Assembly: GCF_030272615.1 (NCBI RefSeq)
Contig: NC_081406.1
Coordinates: forward strand, 462,854,072-462,918,071
DNA from: Cryptomeria japonica
Taxonomy: Eukaryota; Streptophyta; Pinopsida; Cupressales; Cupressaceae
Reading direction: 5' to 3'
DNA length: 64,000 nt
Notes under the pieces: generated by a model
Database searches by the model: none
What the model was told of the DNA's origin: nothing
What the model saw: the letters and a program-made list of their open reading frames with translations, nothing else
Made by a program: the position numbers and the translations under genes
Part shown: positions 32,621 through 45,881 of the stretch, one piece after another
Numbering within the stretch: the stretch's first letter is position 1
Layout: the number at the start of each line of letters is the position of its first letter

Positions 32621-35600
32621 TAGTACGTAGCAGCAACAACATACTTAGCTTCAGTAGTAGATAAAGAAGTACATGATTATTTCTTGCTAATCCATGAAAC
32701 CAACTTGTTTCCAAGAAAGAAAGCTCCACCGGATGTACTTTTCCAGTCATCAACATCTCCAGCCCAATCAACATTGGTATTTGCACATAAAGTAAAGTCA
32801 TCATCCTTAGGGTACCACAAACCATATTCTGATGTACCTTGTAAGTATCTAAAAATCCTTTTCACCTCACTCTCATGATTTTCTCTAGGATCACTCTGAA
32901 ATCTTGATATAATACAAATAACATTCATTATGTCAGGCCTAGTCTGAGTCAAATAAAGAAGACCTCCAATCATAGATTTGTATCTTGTAGGATTTACTGG
33001 TGCAGAAACATCTTTCCCTATCAATTTCTCACTTGTAACCATAGGAGTACTTACCAGTTTAGAATCTCCCATACCAAATTTATTCAATAATTCCCTAACA
33101 TACTTAGTTTGATAGATGAAAATACCTTTGTCAATCTGAGTAAGTTGCAAACCTAAGAAAAATTTCATTTCCCCAATCATAGACATCTTAAATTCTTTCT
33201 TCATATTGTTAGCAAATTCCTTACACAACTTATCTTCACCTCCAAAATAATCTCATCAACAAATAGTTCAATAATCAGTATATCATCATTCATGATATTA
33301 TAATATAAATTACTGTCAGCATTACCTTTAGTAAAACCAAGCTTCAAAAGATATTTATCCAACCTTGCCAAGCTCTGAGTGCCTGTTTTGATCGATATAA
33401 AGCATTTTTTAACCTGCAAACCATTTTTGTATCATCTGATAGTGAAAAACCATCAGGTTGCTTAATATAAACTTCCTCATCAAGATCCTCATTAAAAAAC
33501 TGCACACTTAACATCCATCTGATAAACCTTGTTGTTCTTATGGGAAACATAGGCAAGAAATAATCTTACAACTTCAATCCTAGCTAGAGGTGCAAAATTC
33601 TCACCATAATCAATTCCTTCCTTCTAGGAATATCCTTTACAAACCAATCTGTTCTTACTCCTTACAACTTGACCATCCTCATTCAATTTATTTCTAAAAC
33701 CCATTTAGTTCCAATAACATTCTTATTTTTAGGCCGAGGAACTAAAGTCCATGTGTTATTCTTCTCAATCTGATCTAATTTTTCTTTCATGGCTTTTCAC
33801 CAATATTCATCTTTACATGCCTCAATTACTGATACAGGTTCAACTTGAGAAATTAAATATACCTCATTAGTTTCCAATATTCTTCTTGTCATTACTCCAT
33901 GGTTTTTATCCCCAATAATATGATCATCTAAATGATTCAATCTCACATACCTAGGAGTATTCTAACTCTCTGTTCCTCTTCCTAGTTCTTCAGTTACTGT
34001 AGAATTTTCTGATACTGTCGAAGTAACTGGTTCAACACTCTATTCTGGTAAAGATGCTACTAATTCAGATATAATCATTTCCACCGTCGGTTCCTTCTCA
34101 TAAACTCTGATTTGACCTCTATTCATCTCATCCACCTTGACATTAGCACTCTCCATAATTCTTTGAAATCTTTTATTAAAACATCTATATGCCTTTCTTT
34201 CATTATAATAACCAAGAAATATGCCTTCATCACATCTAGGATTAAATTTGCCTATGATATCATCTCTCCAAATATAACGTTTACTACCAAATATTGTGAA
34301 ATACTTTACTATAGGTGTATTGCCAAACCATAATTCATAAGGTGTCTTACTGGTTTCTCCTTTGATATGTACTTTGTTGAATGTATAAATCATCATGCTC
34401 ACAACTTCTCTCCATTAGATATGAGGTAGACTAGCTTCCATCATCATTGTCCTAGCTGCATCCAAGATAGTTTCATTCTTTCTTTCCACAACTCCATTTT
34501 GCTGAGGTGTCCGGGGAGCAGAAAATTGTCTCCTTATGCCATGCTTCTCACTAAAGTTATTAAACTCACCAGATGTGAATTCTCCACCATGATCTGACCT
34601 CAAACATTTAATCTTCAATCCTATCTCAGTTTCCACTTTAGCCTTAAAGATTTTAAACTTTTCAAAGGCCTCAGATTTCTCCCTTATAAAAGCAACCCAC
34701 ATCATTCTATAATAATCATCAATGATTAGCATGAAATATCTATCACCTTGAAAATTTTTAACTCTAGCAAAGCCACACAAATCAGTATGAATAAGATCAA
34801 GAACATCATTAGATTTATCTTGTATACTCCTAAAAGAGGTTCTGAGGTTTGACATTCTATACATACCAGATTATAGGGCTTCACAATCTTAGGTATATCT
34901 CTAACTGCCTTAGTAGAACTATTCTTCACAATGCAATAAAAATTCACATGAAATAGCCTCTTATGCCATAGCCAACTTTCATCAATCTATGCAATCGAAC
35001 ATGTCTTCTCATTGGAATTCAAATGAAATATATTACTTTTTGTCTGTGTGCCTATTGCAATCTCGAAACTAGATTTGCTAATGATTTTGCATTTTCCATC
35101 CTTGAACTGTAATTGAAATCCTTTATCCACCAATTGTCCTGCACTCAAAATATTATGCCTTAAACATTCAATATAATAAAAATTATTAGTATTGTTCTTA
35201 CCATCCAATGATATAGTTCCTTTTCCTTTGATCATACATGCTTTGTCATTTCCAAATCTAACCAGACCACCATCAAATTCTTGCAAAGATAGAAAATTCC
35301 CTTTATCTCCAATTATATGATGTGAACAACCACTATCAATTACCCATTCATCCTTGTCTTCAATTTTAGCAACAAGTGCCTTCTCTTCTAGTACATTCTC
35401 TTCCAATGTCAAAACATCTTCCTTGATAGCCAGGAACACCCATTCCTTTCCATTGCTGAAACTACTAGCAAAATCTTTTGTCGGTTCATCATCAGAATCG
35501 GAAATGCCTTCCTCATCCACTATGTAGCATGATTTGTCTTTGTTTTGCTTGTACTTATACTTGTTCTGATATCCAGGGTTAGGCTTAAAAGATCTTCTAA

Positions 35601-36505
35601 CTCTTTCTTCAAATCTTGAATTCCTTTTAGGACATCTAGATGCAAAATGACCTATCTTATTACATGCAAAACATTTAAAAGGTTTTTTCCTTCATACTTA
35701 CTTCCTGTCGGTCCTTTAGGTACCCTTCTAGAAAATATGGCTTCAAGTTTGTCAAACTCTTCGTCTTCTCTCTTCATATCATTTAATTCTTTTGCATACG
35801 AAGCTTTCCAATCTTGCTTGTCGGTTGATGATGTAGATGCATGAAAAGAAGGTTTAGACTTCATAGCTCTAGAAGGTCCAAATTATTCAAACTCAAAAGA
35901 AGATAATTTCCCAACCAAAGTATCTCTATTGACAGATGTATTAGCCATTGTCCTCAACTCATTAATTGTAGTAGCCTTCATCTTGTAAGTCGGTGGTAGG
36001 GCTCTCAGAACTCTAGAAACAATTTCATCTTCACTCAGAGTTCCACCACAACATTGAATTCCCATAACAATCTCATTTACCCTTTCCTTGAAAGTAGTAA
36101 TCTTTTCATCTTCTTCCATCTTTAGGTTCTCATATCTCACCAAGTAACCATCAAGTTTTACAATTTTAACATAAGAGTCTCCAACTTATCCCATATATCC
36201 CTTCTAGATGATTTGTTAGTTAATCCCATTATTTGTTGATCAAAAAGTGCACACAAGAGGGATTTTTTTGCTCTACAATCATTCTCAAGCTCCTTATCCA
36301 AGTTTTCCAGAGGAGGATTTCTAGATGCCAGATTATGAGGTGTAACACCATTTGGCGTGATCTCCCAAATATCCTTACGAAGACATCTCAGATGAGTCTC
36401 CATCTGAATCTTCCATACTGTGTAACTATTTCCATCAAGCCTAGGAATATCTCTCTGAAAGATAACTCCAGATGACCTAGATGAACTTGAACTGTTAGCC
36501 GCCAT
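32621..36505 (-). pseudogene. Copia A1 gag-pol
   Basis: Gag starts at 36505 (MAANSSSSSRSSG) with the KIQMETHLRCL segment and CCGGTLSEDEIVSRVLRALP. The CCHC knuckle CFACNKIGHFASRC is at 35632-35673 and the protease VIDSGCSHH at 35329-35337. Integrase keeps the HHCC region (HKRL--VNF) near 34950, then DHGGEF and TPQQNGVVERKN at 34415-34864. RT and RNase H follow in shifted frames (33556 to 32621). The RT catalytic FVDD reads FVDEI (33249-33260), which should abolish polymerase activity. There are multiple frameshifts and stops. The 3' end of RNase H is cut off at 32621 by gypsy E and resumes at 26352. Confidence 0.85.
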
Positions 36506-36549
36506 AGGATCTTCCTCCAGTGGTTAAGCTTTCTGTAGAGAGGAGAAAA

Positions 36550-36563
36550 GCTCTGACACCAAT
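36550..36563 (-). promoter_or_regulatory. Primer binding site of copia A1
   Basis: Minus-strand ATTGGTGTCAGAGC directly after the 5' LTR. It differs by one base from the initiator-tRNA-Met site TGGTATCAGAGC. Confidence 0.85.
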
Positions 36564-37733
36564 TGTTAGATAGCTCAAATAACCGGAAAACAACCTAGAG
36601 GGGGTTGAATCAGTTGTCATAAATTACCAAAACATTTAGCAATTAAATCTTTAATACCGAAATGCCTTAGGAAAATACTGGAATATCAGTTAAACCAATT
36701 AAGCATAAACAATAATAAGAGAATAGATACCATCCACATGACACCAAGATTTATATGTGGAAAACCTGATAAAGGCAAAAACCACAGTGGGAATCTTACC
36801 CACAGTCAGATAATACTTCTACAATAAGTATGTGAATTACAATTGAGGGGCCTGCACTTGCAGGAAGACCAACAACCTAGAGTGCACTACTCATCACAAA
36901 AGGAGTCTCACTGACTACATAGAAATCCAAACTACAATCCGAAATAATGAATGAACTGCAATGATATCATCTCCTATGCCTGAGTATAGTTCCGGTTAAG
37001 CTCAATACCAGAGGACTTAATCCTCTTACATAAACCCAACTTGATCTCCAATAATCAACCAAATCCTTTGCCTGAATGATATTACATTATTCACATAGAC
37101 AATCTCCTAATCCCATTCCCATATGTGATCTAAAATGATATCTTACATCATATATATACAAACCCTTGACCATAAACAATTAGGTCGGCCACCAGACAAT
37201 AAACCAATTACATAATTACAACACATGTCGGCCTTAGACCAAACAAATAATATCCAACACAAAAGACATCCTGAAAATACATCGAGAGGTCCAATCCACA
37301 CGTTACATTAAGCCAGTCCATAACCTAGATCAACTGGGACCCAATATATGTCCACATGCTAAAGAAATGATCTCCATCCACCAAGTCTCAAACATGATCA
37401 CCATCAACATCCTTAATCCATACCAAAGGCTGCACCAACACCACTTATGCATATCATCAAAGATCTTCATTAAAAGATTTGTCGGTGAAACCCTCGCCGA
37501 AACAACAAATCAAAATTCTGGGTAAATAGGATAGCATTTGATCACAAGAGCAAAACTAACTGACTGAATATGAACATTAATATCATGAATAAGCCAATTC
37601 CATAACCAAACCATACCGGATCCAAACCTACCGGGACCAAAAGGGTGTCGATAAAGCATCCAAAACAACTAGTGTTGACATCAATGAGAAAACATCAATG
37701 CAACACATAATCAATTCCTCTAAATGGCCAACA
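36564..37733 (-). repeat. 5' LTR of copia A1
   Basis: 1170 bp, minus-strand TGTTGGCCATTTAGAG to the end GCTATCTAACA. It carries the C-run motif near its 3' end, and TATATATACAAACC marks the promoter region at about 37150. It is the same family as the LTR at 47597-48767. Confidence 0.9.
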
Positions 37734-37807
37734 AATTCCTCAACCGAGGTTTGACTAAGGCAAAACCCTATCCACAACCCTTCTTCCCTTCTTTTCTATG
37801 TGCAAGT

Positions 37808-38881
37808 TGTTAGGTCCTGGAGGCAACTAAGAGGGCGGGGGGTGAATTGGTTGTCAAATAAATTCAAACCAAAACAACTTAACCAAACTTAATTCTTAAT
37901 ACCAATAAACCAAACATAATGTTGGTAGACTGTTTATCAGTTAATTGCAGTACTGGTAAATATTAATGCATGAAATAGAAAGACAATATCATCCACAAAA
38001 CATAACACCAATATTTGTACGTGGAAAACCTGTAAGGGGAAAAACCATGGTGGGAAACATTACCCACAATCAGATGATACTACTGCAGATAGTATGTGTA
38101 TACAATAGGGGGTCTGCACATGCAGAAAGGCTAACCGCCTAGAGCTCACTACTCAAACACAAATGGGAGTCACACTAACTATAATTGGATGGTTAAATCC
38201 AATAATGATGTACTACTTAAAATAGTATCTTCATATGCTAGATTAGGTATCGGTGTAGTTCTGATATGTGTTCACAAAAACCTTCCTTCAACCTTCAAAT
38301 GATGTTTGCATGTATTGCTCTGCTTATTCTCACATATACCTTAATACAAATATTTTTCCCAATTTCATATCAATCTTGCAAATAAGATCTTACATATATA
38401 CCAAAACCTATGACCAAAATGTATAGGTCGGCTTTACAAAAGATATTACAATAAAACAATTTATGATTAAATCAATAACCAATGCAATATCCAATTCAAC
38501 ATGTCAGCTTAATGCATTTACAACAATAATAAATCATCTCCATAGCGTGCCATGCTGATCTGGAATAGATAGGTCTGCTGGTGTTTATCCTCGACCTATT
38601 TGCGAGTAACAACAAATATGGAAACATGAATATACCAATGAACAAATATCCAAGACAAACTATCAAAACGATGTCTTTGATATAACCAAGTGTTTTCCAT
38701 ATCATTTCAAGTGTTGGTGAATAATATATCCTGCTAGTGAATAAGATACCAGTGACTGTGCATAAAGTCACTTGCTTGTCGGTGAACATTGCCAAATCTC
38801 CAAGTGCCAGTAGGCTTGACTAGAGTTGATAAGTGTTGACATCAATGACAAAACCATATCAACATATCCAAAATACCAACA
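37808..38881 (-). repeat. 3' LTR of copia F
   Basis: 1074 bp with ends TGTTAGGTCC and ATACCAACA on the plus strand. It keeps about 95 bp (around 38215-38310) that the 5' LTR lacks. Confidence 0.92.
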
Positions 38882-38895
38882 ATCTCCCCCTTTGG
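38882..38895 (-). promoter_or_regulatory. Polypurine tract of copia F
   Basis: Minus-strand CCAAAGGGGGAGAT directly before the 3' LTR. Confidence 0.88.
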
Positions 38896-39242
38896 CATTG
38901 ATGGCAACACAGGATGGAAAAACCATCAAAGTGCCAAAACAGAAATGCCAAAAAAAATACAAAACCAGAGATCAAAATTTAGAGAGTAATCAATCTCTCC
39001 GAAAATAAAAATCTCTCCCCACGAGATAAAGTCTCTGCCCCTAGGAGTGACATGTGATTTTCCATATCAATCTCTCCCCCTTTGACCTCAAATTCCAAAG
39101 CAATACAAAAACTAGGTTCAAATACAAAATACCAACTTATTTAGTATACCAACTACTCCCCCTGAGAAGTAGCTCTCCTCATCAAAACTGGAGTACAAGA
39201 TTTCCCTGTTAGTTCTGTTGGTTGATGGCAAACATCAACTGT

Positions 39243-42200
39243 CTAAGTTTCTACCGGTGGGGGTATGACCCCAAGCTATTCTCTAAGATATTCAAAAGTC
39301 TCCTTAGGCAAAAACTTAGTGAAAATATCTATAATCTACTCTTTAGTATTCACATAAACCAATTTTACTTCTTTTGCTTCAACATTCTCTTTTAGAAAAT
39401 TCAGTTTGATATAGACATGTTTAGGTTTAGAATGTAGTACCGGAATCTTAGATATATCAATTGCTATTGTATTATCAAAATAGATAGTTATAGGTTCTTT
39501 CCATTTTACCTTTATGTCCTTCAACATTTGTTTAAACCATAATACCTATGTATAGTTAGTTGCTGCTGCAACATATTCTGATTCTGCTGTTGACAAAGAT
39601 GTGCAACTTTGTTTCTTACTCAACCAAGAAATTAATATGCTTCGAAGAAAAAATGCTCCACCGGTGGTGCTTTTTCTGTCATCTGCATCTCCTGCCCAAT
39701 TTGCATCTGTGTATGCACATAATTCAAATTTTTCACCTCTAGGATACCATAGGCAAATATTTGTAGTGCCTTGTAAGTACCAGAAAATCCTTTTTACTGT
39801 TGATTCATGATTTTCTTTGGGATTACTCTGAAATCTTGAAACAATACATACTGCATTCATAATATTAGGTCTTGTTTGTGTCAAATACAATAGACCTCCT
39901 ATCATAGATTTGTACCTAGTCAGATTAATAGGTGTAGATTCATCCCTTAGTGATAATTTATCAGTTGTAGTCATAGGTGTGGTTACCAGTTTACAGTTTT
40001 CTCTCCCAAATTTCTTTAGTAACTCCTTTAAGTACTTACATTGACTCAAGAATATACCTTAATCAGTCTGTGAAATCTGTAATCCTAAAAAGAATTTTAT
40101 CTCTCCAATCATTGACATTTCAAATTCTTGCTGAATTTCAATAGAAAAGTCTTTACACAAACCATCTTCTCCTCCAAAGATTATATCATCAACAAAAAAC
40201 TTCTATAATCAAGATGTCATCATTAGTCACTTTATAGTATAAGTTGCTATCAACATTACCTTTAGAAAAACCAATCTTCAAAAGATATTTATCCAATCTA
40301 GCATACCAAACTCTTGGAGCTTGCTTCAACCCATACAAAGCTTTCCTTAACCTTCAAACCATATCTTTGTTATCTGTCAAGGAAAATCGATTAGGTTTCT
40401 CAATGTAAACTTCTTCAAGATCTCCATTCAGAAATGCACATTTAATATCCATTTGATATACTTTGTATTGCTTGTGTGCTACAAAAGCCAAGAATAATCT
40501 GACTACCTCAATTTTGGCTACTGGTGCAAAGCTTTCATTGTAATCAATTCCTTCTTTCTGTGAATATCCCTTACATACTAGTTTTTCTTTATTTCTGATT
40601 ACCTTACCATATTCATTGAGTTTGTTTCTGAATACCCATTTTGTTCCAATTACATTTTTGTCTTTAGGTTGGGAAAATAATGTCCATGTGTTATTCTTCT
40701 CAATTTTTTTTTAGTTCTTCTTCCATAGCTTTAATCCAGTGTTTATCTTCACATCCCGATACTAGTTCAATTTGAGAAATAAGACATACCTCTTCATTTG
40801 CCAGTCTTCCTCTTGTCATAACTCCTTGATAATTGTTCCCAATTATCTGATCTTCAAAATGATTCAACCTTACATATTGGGGTGTCTTTGTTTGTTGTTG
40901 TTCTTCAGTTACAGTGGAATTTTCAGATGATACCGGTGTAACTGGATCTTCATTCTGTACTGGTGTGTGTTCATTTCTTAGTATCTATGTTGCCGATTTA
41001 GAGTCTATATACCTTGAAGTTCCTCTAAATTGTTCACCAATTTTCACATTTGTACTCTCAGCATTTTTCCTGTAACTAAGAAATATTCCTTCATCACTTC
41101 TAGGATCAAATTTTCCAATATACTCATCTATTCTAATATAGCATTTAATTCCAAATATTCTGAAATATTTAAGAGTAGGAGTAATGCTAAACCATAGTTC
41201 ATCAGGGGTCTTACTAGTTTCAGCTTTGATGTGAACTTTGTTGAATGTGTAGATTGATGTGCTTACTACCTCTCTCCAATATACATGTGGTAGATTTTCT
41301 TCTAATAACATACTTCTAGCTGCATCCAAGATAGTTCTATTTTTCCTTTCTACAACTCCATTCTGTTGGGGTGTCTGGGGTGTTGATAATTGTCTTCTGA
41401 TTCCATTTACTTCACAAAATGTATTAAATTCCTTAGATGTAAATTCACCTCCTTGATCTGATCTCAGACATTTGATTTTCTTACCGGTTTCATTTTCTAC
41501 CATCACCTTGAATAGCTTGAATTTCCCAAGTGCTTCTGATTTTTCTCTGAGAAAAGTAACCCAACACATTCTAGAATAGTCATCAATGATTAGCATGCAA
41601 TATCTATCACCTTGTAAAATTTTAGTTCTAGCTGGACCACATAAGTCAGTATGAATTAATTCAAGAGCACTATTGGATTTTTCTGGAATACTTTTAAAAG
41701 ATGCTCTAACTTGTTTTCTAAATTGAAATTCCTTTCATACCGGATTCTGAGGCTTAACAATTTAAGGTAAGTCTCTAACTGCTTTAGTTGTACTGATTTT
41801 CACAATGCAATCAAAATTTACATGACAAAGTCTCTTATGCCATAGCCAACTTTCATCAATATATGCAATCAAGCATGTTTTTTCATTATTATTCAAATGC
41901 AAGATATTACCTCTAGTTTGATTACCGATTGCAATTTCCAAACTAGTTTTGTTCATAATTTTGCATTTCCCATTCTTTTAATTGTAACTGAAATCCTTTT
42001 TCAACTAATTGACCAACAATCAAAAGATTATGCTTTAAACCTTCAACATAGTAAACATTGTCAGTATTATGCTTATCATCAAGAGATATAGTACCTTTAC
42101 CTTTGATCTTTATCATCTCCAAATCTTACCAGACCTCCATTATATTCCTGAAAAGTCAAGAATTTACTTTTATCACCAGTCATATGATGTGAACATCTTG

Positions 42201-43332
42201 AATCAATGATCCATTCATCCTTAACCTCAACTTTTGCTACCAGGGCCTGCTGTACCGATTGAATAGTAGATCTTGGTTGATCTTCTATTATAGAAACAAA
42301 GACCCATCCATTGTCTATCGGATCCTCATCAGAATCATTAGTGACTCCTTCATCAGCAAGATAACAAGACTTGTCTTTATTCTTCTAAAATATATATCTC
42401 TGATATTTAGGGTTAGGCTTTTATGTTCTTCTAGCTTCTTCTTTTAATCTTACATGTCTATCAGGGCATATTGAAGCCATATGACCAATCTTATTATAGT
42501 TAAAACATTTAAAGGGTGCTTTACCTTCATACTTACTTCCAACTGGACCTTTAGGAATTTTCCTTGCAAATAGTGCTTCAAGTTCTTCAAGTTACTCATT
42601 TTCTCTCCTACTTTCTTCATGTTCTCTTGAATAAAAAGCTTTCCAATCAGACTTGTAAAATGATGATGATGCAGATGAAGTTGATGCCTTAAAAGCTAAA
42701 TCTTTCTTTATAGTAGCAACATGACCAAATTCCTCAATTTCAAAAGATGAAAGTTTTTCAATCAATGTATCTCTAGTTACTGATGTATTAGGCATTGTTC
42801 TTAACTCATTTATAATAGTAACTTTCATTTTGTATGCCAATGGCAATCCTCTTTAAACTTTTGAAACAATTTCATCTTCACTTAAGGTTCCTCCACAACA
42901 TTTAATACCTAAAACAAATTCATTAACTTTTTCCATAAAAGCAGAAATTCTTTCATCTTCTTCCATTTTCAGATTTTCATACTTGACTTGGAAGCTCTCA
43001 AGTTTTGCAATTTTGACTATGGAATCTCCTTCATTCAATGTTTCCAAATGGTCCCAAATAGGTTTAGCAGTAGATCTATCTGATAATCCCATGATTTGCT
43101 GATCTGATAATGCGCTCAAAAGTGCTTCTCTTGCTTTGCAATCATTTTCCTCATCTTTAGCCAAGTTAGGTGGATTAGGTTGACCATGAATAGGAGTAGT
43201 ATAGCCATTCTTTGTAACTTCCCAGATGTCCTTTCCAATGCAATTTAGATGTGTCTCCATCTTGATCTTCCATTTGCCATAGTTAGTTCCATCAAGTTTA
43301 GGAGTGTCCTTCCTGAAATAGTTAGAAGACAT
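39243..43332 (-). pseudogene. Copia F gag-pol
   Basis: Gag starts at 43332 (MSSNYFRKDTPKLDG) with KWKIKMETHLNCIGKDIWEV and CCGGTLSEDEIVSKV. The protease motif reads DSRCSHH near 42195, so the catalytic glycine of DSG is lost. Integrase (41596-40985) keeps D-D-E context: DDYSRMCW, LRSDQGGEF and PQQNGVVERKN. RT lies at about 40740-40050 with FVDDIIFGG in a shifted frame. RNase H (40049-39546) has CAYTDANWAGD and STAESEYVAA. The end ETFEYLRE-stop-LGVIPP, PVET is at 39243. Multiple stops and frameshifts, so no function is left. Confidence 0.88.
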
Positions 43333-43375
43333 TAGATCTCCTCAAGTTGTTAAACTTCCACAAAAAGAGGACTAA

Positions 43376-43389
43376 GCTCTGATACCAAT
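43376..43389 (-). promoter_or_regulatory. Primer binding site of copia F
   Basis: Minus-strand ATTGGTATCAGAGC right after the 5' LTR; initiator tRNA-Met type. Confidence 0.9.
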
Positions 43390-44370
43390 TATTAGGTCCC
43401 AGAGGCAACTGAGAGGGGGGGGGAGTGAATCAGTTGTCAAATAAATTCAAACCAAAATAACTTAACCAAACTTAATGCTTAATACCGATAAACCAAACTT
43501 AATGTTGGTAGACAGTTTATCAATTAATTGCAGTACCGGTAAAGATTAATGCATGAAACAGAAAGACAATATCATCCACAACACATAACACCAATATTTG
43601 TACATGGAAACCCAATAAGGGGAAAAACCATGGTGGGAAACCTTACCCACAATCAGATGATACTACTACATATAGTATGTGTATACGATAGGGGGTCTGC
43701 ACATGCAGAAAAGCCAATCGCCTAGAGCTCACTGCTCAAACACAAATGGGAGTCACGTTGACTACAATTGGATGGTTAAATCCAATAATGATGTATGCGT
43801 GTATTGCTCTTCTTATTCTCGTATATACCTTTATACAAATATTTTTCCCAATCGCATATCGATCTTACAAATAAGATCTTACATATATACCAAAACCTAG
43901 GACCAAAATGTATAGGTCGACTTTACAAAAGATATTACAATAATACTATTTACAATTAAATCAATAACTAATGCAATATCTGATTCAACATGTCATCTTA
44001 ATGTATTTACAACAATAATAAATCATCTCCATAGTGTGTCTTGTTTATCTGGAATAGATAGGCCTGTCGGTGTTTATCCTAGACCTATTTGCTAGTAACA
44101 ACAAATATGAAAACACAAATATACCAATGAACAAAACTCCAAGAAAAATTGTCCAAATAATTTCTTCGACATAACCAAGTGTTTTCCATGTCATTTCAAG
44201 TGCCTTTGAATAATATATACTGCCGATGAATAAGATACCAGTGACTGTGCATAAAGTCACTTGCTTGCCGGTGAACATTCCCAAATCTCCAAGTGCTAGT
44301 AGGCTTGACTAGAGTTGATAAGTGTTTACATCAATGAAAAAACCATATCAACATATCTAAAATACCAACA
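43390..44370 (-). repeat. 5' LTR of copia F
   Basis: 981 bp, collinear with 37808-38881 except for a 95-bp deletion and point changes. Its inner end has changed from CTAACA to CTAATA. Confidence 0.92.
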
Positions 44371-44457
44371 CAAGTTGCAGGTGCATGACTGTAATTCTAA
44401 ATTTAGGATTCATTTGCATAGATGGAAAAACCCTTTTCATCTCGCGGATTTTTTGAA

Positions 44458-45881
44458 GGACTATGCATAACTTACGCACGGTCCAGATGAATTTTCTCTA
44501 AATTTATAGGGAAGGTCTTTATAAGTCTAAATACCTTAGATCCAAAGTTATAGTGTGATCTTGAATCGGTAGCTCCTTATTTCACCCATTTTGTCTTCAT
44601 TTTCTGCATAGTCAACAAGTCAACTCTTCTACTTACAAAAGAGGATAAATTGCATTGCACCCTTGAAATTCACTTAGTATTCAGATCCTTATTCACTCTA
44701 GGGTTTGGATCTAGTGAATTCAACCCCTCTTTTGAATGTAAAGTATCTCCCAAGTGAAAATCATCCTAGTGATTTCCTTTCTCTCTCCTAGGTGGGGAAT
44801 CACTAGTGTTCAATTTTCCACTTTACATTTTGGTGAACTCGATGTCCTATATCTTAATTTTGATTTCTTATTTGTTAGATCTAAATAATTGAAATGTGAA
44901 CTTTAAAATTTCATTTTCGAGTTTGATCTTTTGCGAAATTTAGAGGTTAATTGCATAAAAACCCTAATTTTTCATTTTGAGGAAATTAAGCGTGTGAAGT
45001 ATATAATTTTTATTGTTTGTTTCAGATCTGATTTCTATTTCAAATTTGCAATTAAAATCAGTATTTTTATTATAAAAATTAAGTGGTTAAACAATAAAAC
45101 CTTAAATTTTAGGGGATCTCCTATTTCGACCTTTGACTGCTTATTTGATCTATCTAAACATCTCCAAACCAGACAATTTTTTGGAATTCGTAGTAGAATC
45201 ACAATATCTTTCATCTCTGAAAATTTCAAAAAATGTTTGTCAGACCGTGCATAATTTACGCACAGTCCTTGACATTTATTCTGAAATTTGGGAGTTGGAT
45301 TTGACTGTATTTTATTGCTTAAATCGAAAGATTTGGTTGATTCTATCATTTTTTAAACCTCCTAAGGTCGAAAAAAAATCAAAATTGCATGTTTGATTTC
45401 CTTGCAATTTACAAAAAATCTAGATTTGAAATTGAACTTGTGCAAAATTTGGATCTTAATTCAATTTTTTAGATTTATCATTATTTTCAGATTTGTCTTC
45501 TTACTAAAAATATTCAAAATTTCAATTCCCTCCTTTTGGCAAAATTTCAAAGTCAATTGGTTAGGATCTAAAACCCTAATTTTTAAATTAAATTGGAGTT
45601 TGTGAAAATTTCAATCAAACTCATTAATTTTTAGTCCTCTAAACATTTTCCAAGTTGGCCCTATCCATTAGGTCTGGTATTCTTCAAAATTTTCTTTCAA
45701 TTCATCATATTTCACAAAACCCTAATTAGGTCCTATTTCAACATTCTGAGCTTAAATTCACCTATCTATAGATCATAAAATGACTAAATTTTTTGGAATT
45801 AGTAATAAAATCATTGTATGTATCATACCTAAAAAATTCAAAAAGAGTTGAAGGGATCGTGCATAACTTACGCACAATCCC
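44458..45881. repeat. Three hairpin motifs around GTGCATAACTTACGCAC
   Basis: The motif occurs at 44458-44484, 45243-45267 and 45853-45881. Each can fold into a stem flanking TAACTTA-like loops. The flanks of copies two and three are also alike, with a repeat unit of about 610 bp. Copy one lies in the LTR part, the others in the leader. Confidence 0.75.

Larger units (their letters stand above)
18681..37733 (-). mobile_element. Copia A1, complete but three times interrupted
   Basis: The outer ends are TGTTAG on the left and CCAACA on the right. Perfect AATTC target duplications lie at 18676-18680 and 37734-37738. The 3' LTR is at the left (18681-25852, interrupted) and the 5' LTR at the right (36564-37733). 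Gag-pol runs on the minus strand. The 3' LTR is broken by an LTR insertion, and the RNase H region by a gypsy element accompanied by a deletion. The shared target duplication shows that the two distant halves are one element. Confidence 0.85.
37808..44370 (-). mobile_element. Copia F, structurally complete, 6.56 kb
   Basis: Both LTRs, primer site, polypurine tract and all copia domains are present. A perfect CAAGT target duplication lies at 37803-37807 and 44371-44375. It sits in the same gypsy LTR as copia A1, only 69 bp away from it. The protein is dead through stops and frameshifts. Confidence 0.92.
17991..44827 (+). mobile_element. Gypsy-type 5' LTR split by two copia elements
   Basis: Joining 17991-18680, 37739-37807 and 44376-44827 restores a sequence of about 1.2 kb. 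It starts TGTAGCATCATAAAATTGC, has a TATA box at 18343, ends CCACTTTACA and is followed by a primer-site-like string at 44831. The gaps are exactly two copia insertions, each with its own 5-bp target duplication, so the joins are well supported. That the joined sequence is a 5' LTR is inferred from its ends, TATA box and primer site. Its internal region runs to about 46204, where a truncated copia begins. Confidence 0.5.
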
